Source of the DNA: Topomyia yanbarensis
Taxonomy: Eukaryota > Arthropoda > Insecta > Diptera > Culicidae
NCBI RefSeq assembly: GCF_030247195.1
Contig: NC_080670.1
Location: 158,050,580 to 158,114,579 of the forward strand
DNA: 64,000 nucleotides
Reading direction: 5' to 3'
The position numbers and the translations under genes were made by a program. Numbering within the stretch: position 1 is the stretch's first letter; every line of letters begins with the position of its first letter. The notes beneath the pieces are model-generated. The model saw only the letters and a list, made by a program, of their open reading frames with translations. It had not been told where the DNA came from and ran no database searches. Shown here in pieces: positions 33,291 to 45,652 of this stretch.

Positions 33291-33960
33291 GAAATCCTGA
33301 TGCGGTATATCAAATACTTCAGAAAACTCGTTGAACCTCCGAGCCATTGCGATGACAGAACTTTTGGCAGCATAGTCAGTTGGTCCCATTTCAGGAAAAA
33401 ACATAGCTTTTTGGCGAAGAGTAAAAGATGGTGTATAGAGGTGCATTTATACTAGTAGGTCAGGAACATCATATTCACCCAGCAGTATTTTGGCCACAAA
33501 GACTGCCTGCGATGTCATCATCCTTTCAGCAAGGGTGTGTAAGCCTACCAAACAACAACGGTCTTCATACGGCGGGGATCACTACATGGCAAGAAGCGCA
33601 GTGCGTACCTGACAAACCGTCTCTGAACGCCTTCGATCCTATTGATCCAAATAGCATGATGAGGATTACAAAGACATTGCCTAATTCTTGCACTAATGAA
33701 CAGTAAAGAGTTTTAGAGCACAAAAGATCACGAAATACCCCGGAAATCTTAAACATGAATCCCAGTTTTCGATTGTTGCTGTGAATCGACGATGATAAGT
33801 TAGCTTATAATCCAGGATTACTCCGAGATCCATTATGTAATCAACACGATTCATGAACAGTAACTTGAAGTGGAGGGTGATGACGACAAATTTGTAAGTT
33901 TTTGGCTAGCAAAGCACAGTTGAACAAGACCTGCGATGTTATAATCATGGAGAAACCTCG
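33225..33960 (-). pseudogene. Jockey-like RT C-terminal fragment, minus strand
   Basis: On the minus strand, in broken frames, the pieces are VDYIMDLGVILDYKLTYH (about 33830), TLYCSLVQ (about 33720), IEGVQRRFVRYALR-like (about 33640), QAVFVAKILLGEYDVPDLL (about 33500) and a terminal FTLRQKAMFF region (about 33420). These match the part of a Jockey ORF2 that follows the RT catalytic box. It faces the plus-strand RT piece tail to tail, so the two are not in the order expected of a simple insertion. Confidence 0.72.
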
Positions 33961-34887
33961 AGGTTGATGAAGTTACTAAAGAACATTTCGTATCCGGGTA
34001 CAAATAATTAGAAGAACAGCGGATCAATTTAATACCGGAAAAATTAAAATGTCGTTCAAAGCCATTTGAATCGTGATAGATTAAAGCATCGGGTGGAATG
34101 TGAGTACACTAATATAAAACGTGAAATGATTGAGCGTGATTGTGATCTAAATTTGCTCAACGCTGACACCGTTAGAGAGAGAGACATCAAATGTGCTTTG
34201 AATATCTAAAGCAATGCTATAAGCACTCCACCACCATTCTTCTTACTGCTGCTTTGTTCGTCTCAATCCTGCCTAAGCACAGAATATGAACTTATAAAAA
34301 TTTGCTTGGATAACGTATTGCTGTTCAGCCAACTTTCAGTATACACTTACAAATCGTTCTCACCGTCTGAGTAAACCAGGAAATACTCAGAAATGATATT
34401 GTTAATTCTTGATGGCCTTCTCGAACGTAGATTTGGGGTGCGGTGATTGAATTGGGTTGTTGAAAATGCCATGATGATGATAGTCAAATTTGGTGATTGA
34501 ACTTGTTGCTTCGAGTTTCTTGCAAACGACCTGCGAGGAATAGGGGCTGGGACCACTTGTCACCCCAAAATATGGGTATGTGATTTCCCGTTCGTAAACT
34601 GCAGGGACGTTTAATTTACTGCGATGGTATGACTACTCACTATATACTAGAGCAAAGGCGAAAAAAGGATGGCACGTCGCCGGAACAAAAACACTGCTTG
34701 AGCGTTAGCTTCGGTGGCGGATAATATATCCAACGATGAAATAAACGAGATAATAACACCAATGCGATGGTGAACGCAATGTAATTTTTAACCTGCGGCA
34801 TAATTATAGACGAATTGCATTATTTTACGCTCGATATTAGATAAAACTTAGGCGGAGATTACCGCATGATGCTCCTTTAAGAACAGC
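33961..34887. other. Unassigned
   Basis: Short open frames only. The last 100 bp before 34888 would be the downstream flank of the LINE insertion and could be decayed mariner sequence. Confidence 0.35.
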
Positions 34888-34898
34888 AGAAGAATTTT

Positions 34899-36159
34899 GT
34901 TTGTTTGTTTATTTGTTTATTAAGGTTTTAACCCCAAGGGTCATTCGCCTTTTTGATTTCGTATACAATTCAAAGATTACAATTCATAAAATAATAGTAA
35001 AAAAATAATCAAATATTATTGCTGCCTTTCTGGGCGCACTGCTTTCCGCTTCTCGTGTTTATCTTCTTTCTTGGTGGCGAGCAATGGTCAGGTTTACCTA
35101 CTGTCGCTTGCTGCTCAGTCCGTCTGCCCTCTCCCTCACTCGTGTTTACGTCCATATCTTCATCGTTGGAGCTTTGTTCGTCGCTGTTAGATTCTTGGTG
35201 CTCTTTGTGTTTTCGTGTGACTCTGGTATAGCTGTCATCCTTCTTGTTTATTTCTTCCTTGCGTACGTTAACTATTGGCTTTGGGATACCGTGGAATATT
35301 GTTTGTCCGGCATGCATTCTTTGACCGGCTGTCTGTGGTGTATCAGTAGATGTCCAAGGCTGTTTGGTGGTGTGGGTTGTAGTAGATGAATTTTCTTTAG
35401 TTGATTTGGCACATGGCTTTCCGTAGTGTGCCGTTTTGTTACAAAACTGGCACGTGGGCGTCTGTCCAGGATATGTGCAAAGGGTTCTTTGTATGTAGTT
35501 AACACCTTGCGATGATCTGGCCTCGAAAGTTAAATAAGACGGTATAGGTTGGTTCAGTCGCATCCGCACAACCCGAACACCGTTGGGAATGCCAGGGAAA
35601 AAGTTTCTCCATGTGTCGTTAGAGACTGATTCCACTTCTCCATACTTCGACATGAATCTTTTAATATATTCCGTGCCAGTACGAGGTGCCAGATCATGGA
35701 GTTTTATTTCAGTTAGATCGAGATCCATATACACGGGGATCTTGGTTTTGACGTTTTCATATTCGACGTCATGTTGCATGTTGTTCTTTGCTACGAAGCT
35801 TTCTGCCTCGGCTAAGGAGTTGAACGTTATTAGTACTACATTCCTGGTGTGGTGAAGCTGGACGTGTGAAACCTCTGTAAGATCAAGTTCCATTTGACCA
35901 ACTGTTCCACCTCGCGCACTGAAGGTCTAAGACGGGTTTGCGAAAAATCAATCGCGATTGTGTTCTCCCGTAATGGGCGAAATTTATTTTGTTGCTCACT
36001 CATTTCACTCGAAGTTAGGTGCAACGGAACTTTCCTGTGTCTATATGTTACACGTACACGCTAGAACGGCGCGGCGCGGATAGTATTTTTTGTTTATGTG
36101 CTGTTCGCAAGCGGTGCGCTATTTGGCTTCTGATCTGTACGAGATGAGGAAGCAGACTG
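34899..36159 (-). mobile_element. ORF1-only LINE, full 5' end, 11-bp target duplication
   Basis: The element spans 1261 bp on the minus strand. It starts CAGTCTGCTTCC (36159), carries one gag-like ORF1, has a short 3' UTR ending GGCGAATGACCCTTGGGG then TTAAAACC, and a (AAACA)n tail. It is bounded by AGAAGAATTTT at 34888-34898 and 36160-36170 (plus strand), a perfect 11-bp duplication. No ORF2 lies between ORF1 and the 3' end. It is therefore a non-autonomous half-LINE that must have used RT in trans. Its 3' end resembles the SINEs at 18.4 and 60.1 kb. It inserted into the mariner-like relic. Confidence 0.85.
35009..36003 (-). pseudogene. LINE ORF1 (gag-like, single CCHC knuckle), one frameshift
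   Basis: The frame starts MSEQQNKFRPLRENT (36003) and runs to about residue 40. It then shifts by one base near 35890 (in an A run before GGAAC) into a 294-codon frame, MELDLTEVSHVQLHH onward, that ends at 35009. It has an RRM-like N-terminal half, then one zinc knuckle CQFCNKTAHYGKPC (C-x2-C-x4-H-x4-C), and a polar acid-rich tail (SNDEDMDVNTSEGEGRR). ORF1 proteins of I/LOA/Jockey-type LINEs bind element RNA in the particle. This is the longest open frame in the window, so the copy is young. It lies alone without ORF2. Confidence 0.83.
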
Positions 36160-36170
36160 AGAAGAATTTT

Positions 36171-36750
36171 CTCAAATCCCTCTGTCCGATATGGCGATGT
36201 ACGGCATAACTTTTTTTTGTTCAAATTTATACTCAAACTTATATTCTATTTCGGGGGGTGTGGCCGACTTGTCGCTGGAATGTTAGCTGTCATTTCCCGG
36301 AATGTGGGATTTCGAGAGCAGAAAGTAACTTTCGTCGTCCGGCACGAACGACGTCCCGCGGTAGTTCTTCGTCAGCCACCGGCACTGCGATTTCACGATC
36401 GCTATCTGCTCGTCCGTGTGCTCGGGGGACCGAGTCTTCATCCGACAGAGGGTTCGATGAATCAAGGTATGGGAGCAGTGATATTTTCGGCCGGCGTCAC
36501 GTGTCGTTGTTGTCGAACAGCTTTTTCAACGCTTTCTTCTTCTTCTTCTTCGTTATTATCTTCACCGGACGGCCTCTGCTGGTCTTCCGCTCAATGCTCA
36601 GGGATGCCAGGATCCGGTAAACTGTACTCACGTGGGCACGTTTTCGCCTCGAAACGCGTCTACCGTAAACTTTTTTTCACGATGACTATGCGTTTCGTAA
36701 AACCGTACAACACGCTTCCGGAGTGCTTGCTATTTCGACGCTATCTTCGA
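36171..36750 (-). pseudogene. mariner-like (ITm superfamily) transposase, N-terminal two thirds
   Basis: The minus strand shows VSTVYRILASLSIERKTSRG then GRPVKIITKKKKKKALKKLF (HTH and linker, about 36530-36660). It continues with IVKSQCRWLTKNYRGTSF then VPDDESYFLLSKSHIPGND, the first catalytic Asp region (about 36285-36400), and YKFEYKFEQKKVMPYIAISDRGI (about 36180-36250). The downstream catalytic Asp and Asp/Glu are missing because the LINE at 34899-36159 inserted here. Frames are broken at least twice. The DDESYF context suggests the DD37 mosquito families (inference). Terminal inverted repeats were not located. Confidence 0.82.
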
Positions 36751-36759
36751 TTGAATTGA

Positions 36760-39700
36760 CATCACCCCAGCGAAAAGAAACATACCACCCATTTCTTGAA
36801 AGTCCAGAAAGCAATTCTCTTAGAGAGAAAATAAAATACGCTCTTTACGTTAATTGCAGAAAGGTATTGAAATCATTCTCATTTTTTATTGAACACCCGT
36901 TATTATTGTTTTGCTTTGTAATAGTCGGCATGTTTTCACTGGACAGGTTATAATTGTGTCTTGTACGACGTTTGAATAAGTAACTTGTTTTCATTACGAT
37001 GTGTTCAATATAATTTCGTTTCCCCGAATTATTAGAATTGTTGCGTGGTATAAGGTAAATTCGGTAAAAAAATTGAATGATTGGTACAGAAGATTTTGAG
37101 TTATGGTGCATACCGCATTTTTTCGAGGTGCCCCCTGTAGATGCACTGTCACTCACCCAAATTTTCAATATTTTGTATTTAAATATTTGAGAAAATGTTA
37201 TTCAAATGTTTCAATATTCTATGGATATTGACTGACTAACACTCTATGTATCGTCAAAACATTTTTTGTAAATGATATTTTTTTCACCGAATAGATCTGA
37301 CCCATTCTGGTTTTCCAAAGCTAATAAAAACAAATTTCCTTGGAGTCCCCCAAGTTGCGCAACAATCCGCAAAACCAGCGTGTGTTCACCACCAAACATG
37401 ACTCGCAACCGTAGTCGAACGGACTTTCCAAACAATGACCACAGGCTGGGACAGCCTCCACAATCAGCGACAAGATCAAGGAAACAGAATCATGTAAATT
37501 AACGACAGTTACGATGTATTTTAATTAATATTTCTTCTCCCATTCGCAACCGTTCAGGTCCTCGTTTCCGAAGGTGACCACGAATCGCACTGTTTATTGG
37601 CAATTGCAGTCAGCACAACAGCATCGGCAGCTACTCATTTCCATTACACTCGTTTACCCGCGCTTAATTCGCATCTCGAGAAAATAAATTATTTAAATTA
37701 AACACACCTCACATACGGCACCGTTCGATGTTTTTTTTTCGCGTCAAAAAGAAACGGGAACGGATCGGATGGTGGGGCCGATGTAGAGGAAGAGCTCGAA
37801 CGCGTGCGATTGAAACTGCCCCACAGTCGGACGGACGTATGGAAAATCGCCACTTCTTCGGTTTGAAAATTTAACCAAACGCGCATAGGGAGAGAGAGCG
37901 AGGGAGACGATAATGCTGGAGGGCGGTTGCAGAAGAAAGAGAGAAAGGAAAACCTACGTTCTACAACGGTCGACATTTATCGCAGTGATCGAACAAATCA
38001 CCATAAAACCACGGTTTGAAATCAAAGTGCGCACAGTGGGACAATGTGACTTAAGTGTTGACCAAAATTTTAATAGTTCAAAAGTGTTTAGAAGTTGTGG
38101 TGTTCCACTAGAGAATCACTTTGAATGCATGTTGGATGGAAGAAGATACTACTCAGTCGTATAAGACTAAAATGACTTAAGACTCTTCTCAAATCCAATT
38201 TCTTCTGTGTGATCTTCGCAAAACGCCGGGTTTATACCCACCAACCGGACGAGTTATCCACCGTTCGGCATAATGATGATGATTGCTTGACCACACAGAC
38301 ACGCGTCCTCCTACCACGATCAGGATGCAGCAGCAGCCGAGGTGCAAGGATCGACCACTTGTGCCCAACACGCCGGGGAAAAGTAACCTGTGTAAGAACT
38401 GCTCTTTTGCAACATATTTTCCTCCTTTCAAAACTATGTTTCCCGCCTGATAGCAGTGCGGTGATGTTTGTTGGTTTTTTGTTCTGCCTATGTCTGCATT
38501 TCCCCCGGCGCTCTTCCCTTGCTGCATTGATCGCCCCTCCTCCTAAGTATGACCGATGTCTTAACGGTGAGCCGAGTATGGGGTGAGGGAGGCTTGCAAG
38601 AAGCGCGAAGCAAACATATCGTGAGCATGCGAGGAGAGTGTGCTGCCGCTGCTGATGCTGCTAATCCGATCGAGATCGATATGCCGCGATTGGAACGTGC
38701 GAGCCCGTGAAACGACGAGTGTTTGTCCGGCTGAGACTGGGATGCGATGTGTGGGACGATGGACTGCCCGCCCGGCAATTCATCCTTGCAGTCAGCAGTA
38801 GTAGTGGCTTTTTTTACCTTGCTTTCATATGCCTCTGGGCGCAGCGAGATGCTGCCATCGGTTTTGAGCGGCGGCCAGCCCGAAGAAGGAGGACTTTGTG
38901 GCTTCAGGAGGGATGGTGAACTAATTTATATGCATTATAATGTGAAAATCTACATTTTTAATTCGATAATGAATTGAAGCATAACATGGGTTTGATTTTT
39001 GTGTTTGCATTGAATTAAACACTATGAGGAATTCAATTACGGATCGTCGGTACCTAATTTGATTGCGTTTCTTTGATTGGCTGGGGTTGGTTTCGAGATT
39101 CGTGTGTGGTGCGATTAGTAGTTCCCATCCCTGAGTAGATTGCTAGCCCAATTACGAGTGTCCGCTCCAAATCGGACAAGTGCAGCTGCTGGATTAACGT
39201 GTTTCTAGTATGTATGGAAACACACTCATAAATTTCGAAACTCTCAGTTTAATGAATAATTTGAGAATTCACAAAATCCTTGTGCGATATCGCGGGTAAT
39301 GACTGGCCCTTCATGAGGCTTCTGGCAGACGCACAGCGGTTATAATTTACATTGGGTAACTTCCGTTAAGATATCGAGTCTCGTTGGAATCGGATGGAAC
39401 GACACCCCACTGCGTGCATATTCCGTGATTTCGTTGGGAAGATGGATACTGTCTGCGTCGGAAAGGATAACACGATACGTTCCGAGTCATCAAGCAGAAT
39501 GCGATTTCAAAATCCACGATCGCGCGAATAGAATTTGGTGCTCAAAGTTAAAGTTTACATGTCACGTCTTTGAAGGGATTCTTCGTTCCTGAAACTGTCA
39601 CGATCGCCACAACTCCAATTTCAATTCATCATCCAAAAACTTGGTTATTCCAGCAATTCCGTCAACTCCATCGCAGTAACTGAGATCACATACATTGCCA

Positions 39701-40600
39701 TACGTGGGAAAACCAGGAATATTGACCCAATCCCGTTCCAGTACAATCTTGTTGTTGCGAGAGGTTACGCAGAATGCTGCACAAGCTACTTCTTTCACGA
39801 ATTCGGAGCATTCGCCAAGTGTGAGCATGTATGTATGCCTCAAATAAATTTACGTGACACCTGAATATGAACGAGGCCACCCAGACGAGGAGAGGAGTAT
39901 TAGGACCGCTGGTAGAGCAAAGGGCAGTAGAATAGTCTTCCTTTGTTTAGATAAAGGAACTGTCTAATGACTGGACGGATAAGCTTACTGGTATACTATT
40001 GGTTGTGATTCTGAAAAGAGGGGCTGTCAAATATTCCCGGCATAGTGCTGAAGACGCAGCTGACCATTTTTAGAATACTAGAGGATCGACCTCTCGCTGT
40101 AGGAAACTCAATCGAAAGAACATTGGAACTCTAGCTATCCTTACCTTGGAAATGAATATTATATCCTGAGAGGAACAAGAGTGACAGAATTTTTAGATTT
40201 ATGATAGTTAAGCTGAAGTCCACGATCAATAAATTGGAGGAGGTTACCCATGCTAACAAACCTGCCGCGGAAGACTCCAAGGTTACAGAAGAATCTGCTC
40301 TCTCAATATGTTCAAAAGGCTTTATCAGGGCTCAACTCAAAGATGAGTGAAAGTCAAACTCAGAAGAAGTTGCCGCAAAATATCCGTAGTGTCTATATTT
40401 CCTAAGGTGGGAAGGAAATGCTAGGTTGAAGTTTGTAAAAGAGGGACTGGATACTAATTACTATTATTAAAAAAAAGGTTGTAAATTCTATTACCAAATC
40501 TCATATGAATCTTTGGGTGAGCTATACATTACGTTCCGGTATGCTGGAGAGGAGGTAGGTTTGTGTTTATACCAAAGACGCATTGATGTGAGGTTGACCA
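36760..40600. other. Mostly unassigned; low-repeat stretch around 37.2-39.1 kb
   Basis: No convincing exon. A GC-rich block at 37560-38900 has purine-rich GAGAGAGCGAGGGAGA near 37890 and leader-like sequence after it. A plus ATG at 38325 precedes a GTAAGA string at 38392, but the 22-residue peptide is unrecognised. Part of 39165-39240 (caaatcggacaagt-cagct) resembles 61229-61290, a shared repeat. Confidence 0.35.
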
Positions 40601-40609
40601 GCATAAAAC

Positions 40610-41125
40610 CTACAGGCAAATCAGCTCTATGTCCTTTATTTTGAAGGGTGTGGAAAAGGTACTAGACTCGCACATAAGTATTAAATTTAAACTGGGAAAT
40701 GAACTGCTGCGTTATCAAAAAAATTAAAAATGGTCAGCAAAAAGGAATGCGTACTATCGCTCTTCATATACATTGAGAGAGTCTTTGAAAATACTGCCTT
40801 TGAATCCATTCGGCGTGCGGTTGAATCGAAGAGCATATAACAGTCTACTGAGGAATGGAATACTGAAATGATGTGCTGTCTGACTCTAACAGCGTCGTTG
40901 GCAAACGAGACTACAACCATAACTACCACTAGAGGTTGCCCTCAAGAAGAAGTGCTGTCACCACTTCTGTGGTTCCTAGTAATGCACGAATTCCACGGCG
41001 AACTGGAGAGTTTTGGATTCGAAGTGATGAATTATACTGATGACATCACAGCCATAGACAAGGATGAATCCACGATTTCGGATCGTATTTACATAAACTA
41101 CTTTAAACCACATTTCAATTTTTAA
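40610..41125 (+). pseudogene. LOA-like LINE reverse transcriptase fragment
   Basis: Plus-strand frames give SSMSFILKGVEKVLDSHI (about 40630), ECVLSLFIYIERVFENTAFESIRRAVES (about 40750), TRGCPQEEVLSPLLWFLVM (about 40935) and the catalytic box YTDD (41033-41044) with both Asp kept. The TRGCPQGGVLSPLLW-type motif and the spacing are those of LOA and related mosquito LINEs. It has several frame changes, no endonuclease and no RNase H, so it is an internal fragment. Confidence 0.75.
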
Positions 41126-42145
41126 AGGAAATGAAAGCCTAACTGGAATCAATCCACCAAGGAATTATTGAATTTGTCACGGAAGTCAAAGGTAAATACA
41201 GGTAACGATAGCGACCCAAACGATTGGTAGTGGTGTTAAACCTAACACCATCAAATATCCACATTTTCCGAGGAAAATCCCTGAATCTTGTCTCTGAACT
41301 GTAAGACGTAAACACATTCACTGATAGCAGGCCTATCAGGCAAGTTTGTGATCTTCATTTTGATGTTGCCATAAGTGACCGCACTGAACAGATGAACGGG
41401 GTTGGTTATACTGTTGGCTTGAAGGGAAGTAGCAAGAAATGGTTTCCGATATACACGTTCGAGGAAAGGAAAATACGACGCCTGAAGTCGAAGAGACAAT
41501 ATAAACCCCACAAACGATAAAGAAGGCATCTGAGGCAAGCAATAAATAGAGATTGACTTACAGTCGTAAACCATAAGAGATAGTAGTTCAGTGGGGGCAA
41601 GAGACCCTATATGCTCGGCCAAAAGTGACGGAGGTAACCCTATTAAACTTCAGTCATTCCAATTCTTTAGGGTTCGTGGTGAATTTTTGTAGTAAGTCTC
41701 AAATAGCGCTTTTCTCGTACTTGTGGAATATTTTACAGACATATTTGGCGGCACTGGATAGCTCATTCTGTCAGGTGTCAGATGTAGACAAAACGTGTTG
41801 AGTAAACATAAATATGTCGAAAGCAAGGGAGCAATCCGTTGGTCGTTGGAGTTTTATTGAAAGCCCGAGCAAGCGTACAGGAGATAGTACGGTCGATAAA
41901 TGTGTCAGAAAGAACAATGTTTAATATGAAAAAGGCTTAGGAAAGTGATAAAATGTCGTATACACCTACCTGGATGAAAGCCAACAGGGCTTAACGGAAT
42001 CGGGTCAAAAAAGTAGAAAAGTTATTAAAAAGAATCTAGTAACACCAATGCGGCTCACGGCATGGAAAATAGGGTGTTCGGACATCTCAATCCAACGAGT
42101 ACCGGCTAAAACCCTTGGACGCAAGTCAGAAGGACATAAGGGAGC
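41126..42145. other. Unassigned; probably decayed retroelement
   Basis: Overlapping minus-strand frames at 41139-41622 have no recognisable motif. The sequence lies between LINE and BEL pieces. Confidence 0.35.
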
Positions 42146-42400
42146 ATGCTTCAGGTGAGGAGGAGCTATGATTTGCAGTATTCGTCAAGCTATAGCTGCA
42201 TCTCTTCTTCCAAGGGGGTCAAATTCCATCCAGCAAAGATCTCGGTCAACGCGGTGACTGAAAATATGGGTCCAAACTGTATTGTGTGCAGCGAACAATG
42301 TTCCATTGCGAGGTGTCTAGCGTTCGTCAAGTTACATGTGGATAAACGTTTGCAATCCACTATCTCTTAGCGGTTATGCAGCAACTGTATGGCCCCATTT
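42146..42400 (+). pseudogene. BEL/Pao gag zinc-knuckle fragment
   Basis: The frame has CIVCSEQCSIARCLAFVKL, which resembles the Cys-rich end of BEL/Pao gag (C-x2-C, then the RC-x-FK(x)LDVxxR context). It lies upstream of the hAT-like element at 42.7 kb and is separate from the gag at 44.7 kb, so it belongs to another copy or a rearranged one. Confidence 0.6.
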
Positions 42401-42678
42401 GGTATGAGATTGTCCGTCGAAGTACCGGGGCAGAACTTGTCCCAGGAAGCACCACACTTTGCTTGACTCTGGATTCTCTAGTTCTGGGCCAGTTTTTGCG
42501 ACGTGTTCTGTCGGGTCTGTTGCTACTCCATCATCTTCTGGTTTGGTTTCAAGTTCGGTCGCATATATTTCTTCTAACATGGTGATGGGGCTCGCAAGAT
42601 TACTGGTTCGCATGTTTTCTTGTTGACAGTGCTCCTGAAGGTACAGGACAAGTGGAGACGAACGCATCTCGCCAGTGC

Positions 42679-44487
42679 ACAGTGGCGGATTTCCCTAAAA
42701 ACCTGGCCAAAAGTCGAAAATGGTTTTGATTGACCTGAAAATGTACATACCACGGTTTTTTGGGGCGTAGATTACGATTTTTATGTTAGATTTTCAAAAT
42801 TCAAAATGGCGGATACAAAATGACCGACATTTTAATATAAATATTAGTAAATTTTCACAAATGAATGGTTTTGATGGTTCCAGTGTATGCCAATAACGTT
42901 TATAATGTATCTAATTTTAAATGGTGTGTAGTTAAATGATAGAATTTGATGATTTGCACGCAATAAGATATTTGGGTGTCTAGATGATGTAGCTTTTATG
43001 AGAATTGATGTTATTAGTTATTTCAAACTATGTATTTTGAAATATTATACAACATAGTTATAAAACTTTTCAACTCTCTGTACGATTATTATTCAATTGC
43101 TGTCCGATGCACATATTTCTCCAAGAACGAAAAATAGTATTTTTTTTAAATTAAAGAAAATAAGCCGATTCTACGACGAAATGCATGGAGTGAAAATTGA
43201 CAACAAGTTTGCATGCAAATTGTAGTAACTAAAAATGAATATGACAAAAAAATGAAAACAAGTGAAATTAACTAAGATTCATAGTTTTATTTAAATTGTT
43301 AGACCGAGGATTGGTACAAAGTTCATTATTACAATGAAGCGCCTATTTAAGTACATGCGTTATACTTGGTCAGAACATGCTTGTACCGCTTCCTGGTATA
43401 GTTTTGAGCAACCACGTTTTGTTGTCATGCTTGCTGACATACTACGACTGACAACCTTCTCACGAACAAGCTGGAGTGTATGCCAAAGTGAAATTTTTAG
43501 CCAAATCACGGCCGGAGTATTCCTAATATTCTTTTGCACTACTCTGTCCTCACTCATCACTGATTTTCGCTCGTAGAAACCAGTCATATATTCCACCTCT
43601 AGATTTGGTTTGCTTTGCATGATCAAACGTCATAGTTGCCCGGTAACGTTTAACCATGGTATCTGTAAACGGTTTTTGAAATTTGGAACCTTTGGCGATC
43701 ACTTCTGCTCACCCCGTTGGTTTTCAATATGAATGACCAAAATTATTTACGTCTTTTGCGTTCAACTTTTGATAAGTTTTGAAAATGTTAATGAATCTCG
43801 ATGAAATTTTCACCACTTAATGCACAATTCTTCTTGTTCAAAATGCAGTATTGTGCGACTCGCTATGACAACCGGATGTGCAGTAGTAATTAAAAATACG
43901 AGTCTAAATTTTGAACTGAAAATCTTATAATCCATCTCCGTCTCCACTTAATCAAAGATTACTCAAAAACGGGCAAATTCGGGCAAGAATTCTATAGTGT
44001 TCCAAATGGAGAATCGTTCAAGGAACACAAATTGCCTTGAAACATAGTGGACATACGTGGACAAAAAAAGTATTTCAATAATTTTACAAAAATGTGTGCT
44101 GAAACCGTCTGCTACAAACGCGTGAAAGTTATTGACATTTTCTATAAACAAATAAAATAATATCTTTTGACATCAATACATATAAATAAAGTACATACCT
44201 TTAGCATAACTTTCCGTTATTCCATATTCGAAACCGGCAGTTTTATCAAAATCCAACTACATTTGAATAATGCTGATATTTCGAGCGCTCGATAAAAAAA
44301 GATGAGCAAAACGCGATGGTTTAAACTGTTTGGATATGCCAACACCTCAAATATGGAAATTTTGGAGCGTTTCACTTACAATAGCATGCGGCGGCACCAT
44401 CTGAAGGACAATATATGTACTAGAACCCAAAGTACTAGCATGCAATTTTCGACTTTTGGCCAGGTTTTTAGGCAAATCCGCCACTGT
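42679..44487. mobile_element. hAT-like element, 1.8 kb, non-autonomous
   Basis: The ends are ACAGTGGCGGATTT and AAATCCGCCACTGT, and inverted similarity runs for about 45 bp (AAAACCTGGCCAAAAGTCGA). The flanks GCCAGTGC (42671-42678) and GGCAGTGC (44488-44495) match in 7 of 8 positions, an 8-bp duplication. A minus-strand frame at 43360-43626 (88 codons, WLKISLWHTLQLVREKVVS) is the only longish frame and I do not recognise it. A hAT assignment is favoured from duplication length and CAGTGG-like ends. Confidence 0.72.
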
Positions 44488-44690
44488 GGCAGTGCTATGC
44501 TAGATTCAAGCTCACAGACTAATCTCATTGTGACGACGAACCCCTCGTTGCAGTACCGATACTAACACAAAGCAACGCGACCATATGAAACGGGAACCTA
44601 ACGGTGTGAGAAGACCCAAAAATTCGGTCTACGTAGACACACCAATACCACCCCTACAACTGTAGGTGACAGAATAGTTTACTACACGAA

Positions 44691-45652
44691 ATGATAAAAT
44701 TAATGAATAAAATTAACTGTACACAGTTGAAACATTCCACCATCAAACTGTTCCGGATGGTCGCGTGCGACATATGCCAGGAATGGGAACCATTTCGGTG
44801 TACAGGAGGTGACGATCGGATCAATAATCAGTCATACGTCTGCAAAGAATGTTCCATGAAGCTGTCGGAAAGAGGCGAATGCACTAATCATCTCAAGTCC
44901 TCCACAGCCGGCCAGGATCCGCGATCAACCAAAACTAAGGTTAGCAAAGCCGGATAGAAACGCAGCAAAACGGTTTCTCAGGCAGCACCGGCAGTCAACA
45001 CAACCTTCAGTGCTCGTGTGGCACTAGAAACGCAGGTGATAATCAAAGAGGAAGTGAGGCAAATATTTAACAGGATCTGAAAAAGCAGTAAGGTATTCGA
45101 AAGCATGAACTGGAAGAAGAGCAACGGAAGCTAAAGAAACAGCGTAGACTGATGGAAAAAAGGTATTACGGAAACGCATGTTACGAGGTTCGAAGTTCTT
45201 CCAAGCTAACAGCAGTTATGGAGAAAAACGCAAGCTTATGAAGCAACTCACAGCCACAGAGGACCGGGCTCTGCAGGTCGATTACTCACTCCGGTGATAA
45301 CACTCAGCTACCAGCCAATATGCTTCCGGTGACAATCGGGGCTCAGCTAATCGCAGCCGCACTCAGATAATGGATAAAAAGCTGCCCGTGTTTAGTGGTC
45401 ACCCCGAATACTAGCCGATAATCATTAGCAGTTTCGACCAACCGATGGCAGCTTGCGGTTGCACGGATGCGGAGAATCTTATCCGCTTACAACGAGCACT
45501 GAATGGTCACGAACTTGTATCGGTACGAGGTCGTTTGCAACTCCCTACCAGGGTACTGCAAGTCGCTAAAACCTTGCGAACAGTGCATGGTCGGCCCGAG
45601 TTACTCTTCCGGTTTTTAATGGGAAAATGATCAGTTGCCATCGCCTGGGCAT
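44691..45652 (+). pseudogene. BEL/Pao LTR-retrotransposon gag, N-terminal part
   Basis: The plus strand has an N-terminal Cys-rich module (CDICQEWEPFRC, then YVCKECS, about 44770-44860) as found before BEL/Pao gag. A coiled-coil-like EEEQRKLKKQRR region follows (about 45110). The conserved gag core CGCTDAENLIRLQRAL, with LQLPTRV and TLRTVHGRPELL, is at 45445-45620. Gag would form the particle shell. Frames shift several times. The ORF is cut at 45652 by the hAT fold-back and resumes after the SINE at 48332. No LTR could be delimited. Confidence 0.83.

Noticed and set aside
33225..33300. Twin-priming inversion to explain the Jockey pieces
   Set aside because: Twin priming places the inverted 5' part upstream of the 3' part; here the relative order is the opposite.
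35019..35855. Plus-strand open frames within the LINE ORF1
   Set aside because: They are antisense shadows of the minus-strand ORF1, which has a zinc knuckle and family similarity.
36217..36759. 180-codon plus-strand open frame at 36.2-36.8 kb
   Set aside because: The minus strand encodes the mariner-like transposase relic with DDESYF; the plus frame is its shadow.
38325..38392. Possible plus-strand first exon: ATG, 22 codons, then GTAAGA
   Set aside because: The peptide is unrecognised, the donor is weak, and no downstream exon is seen.
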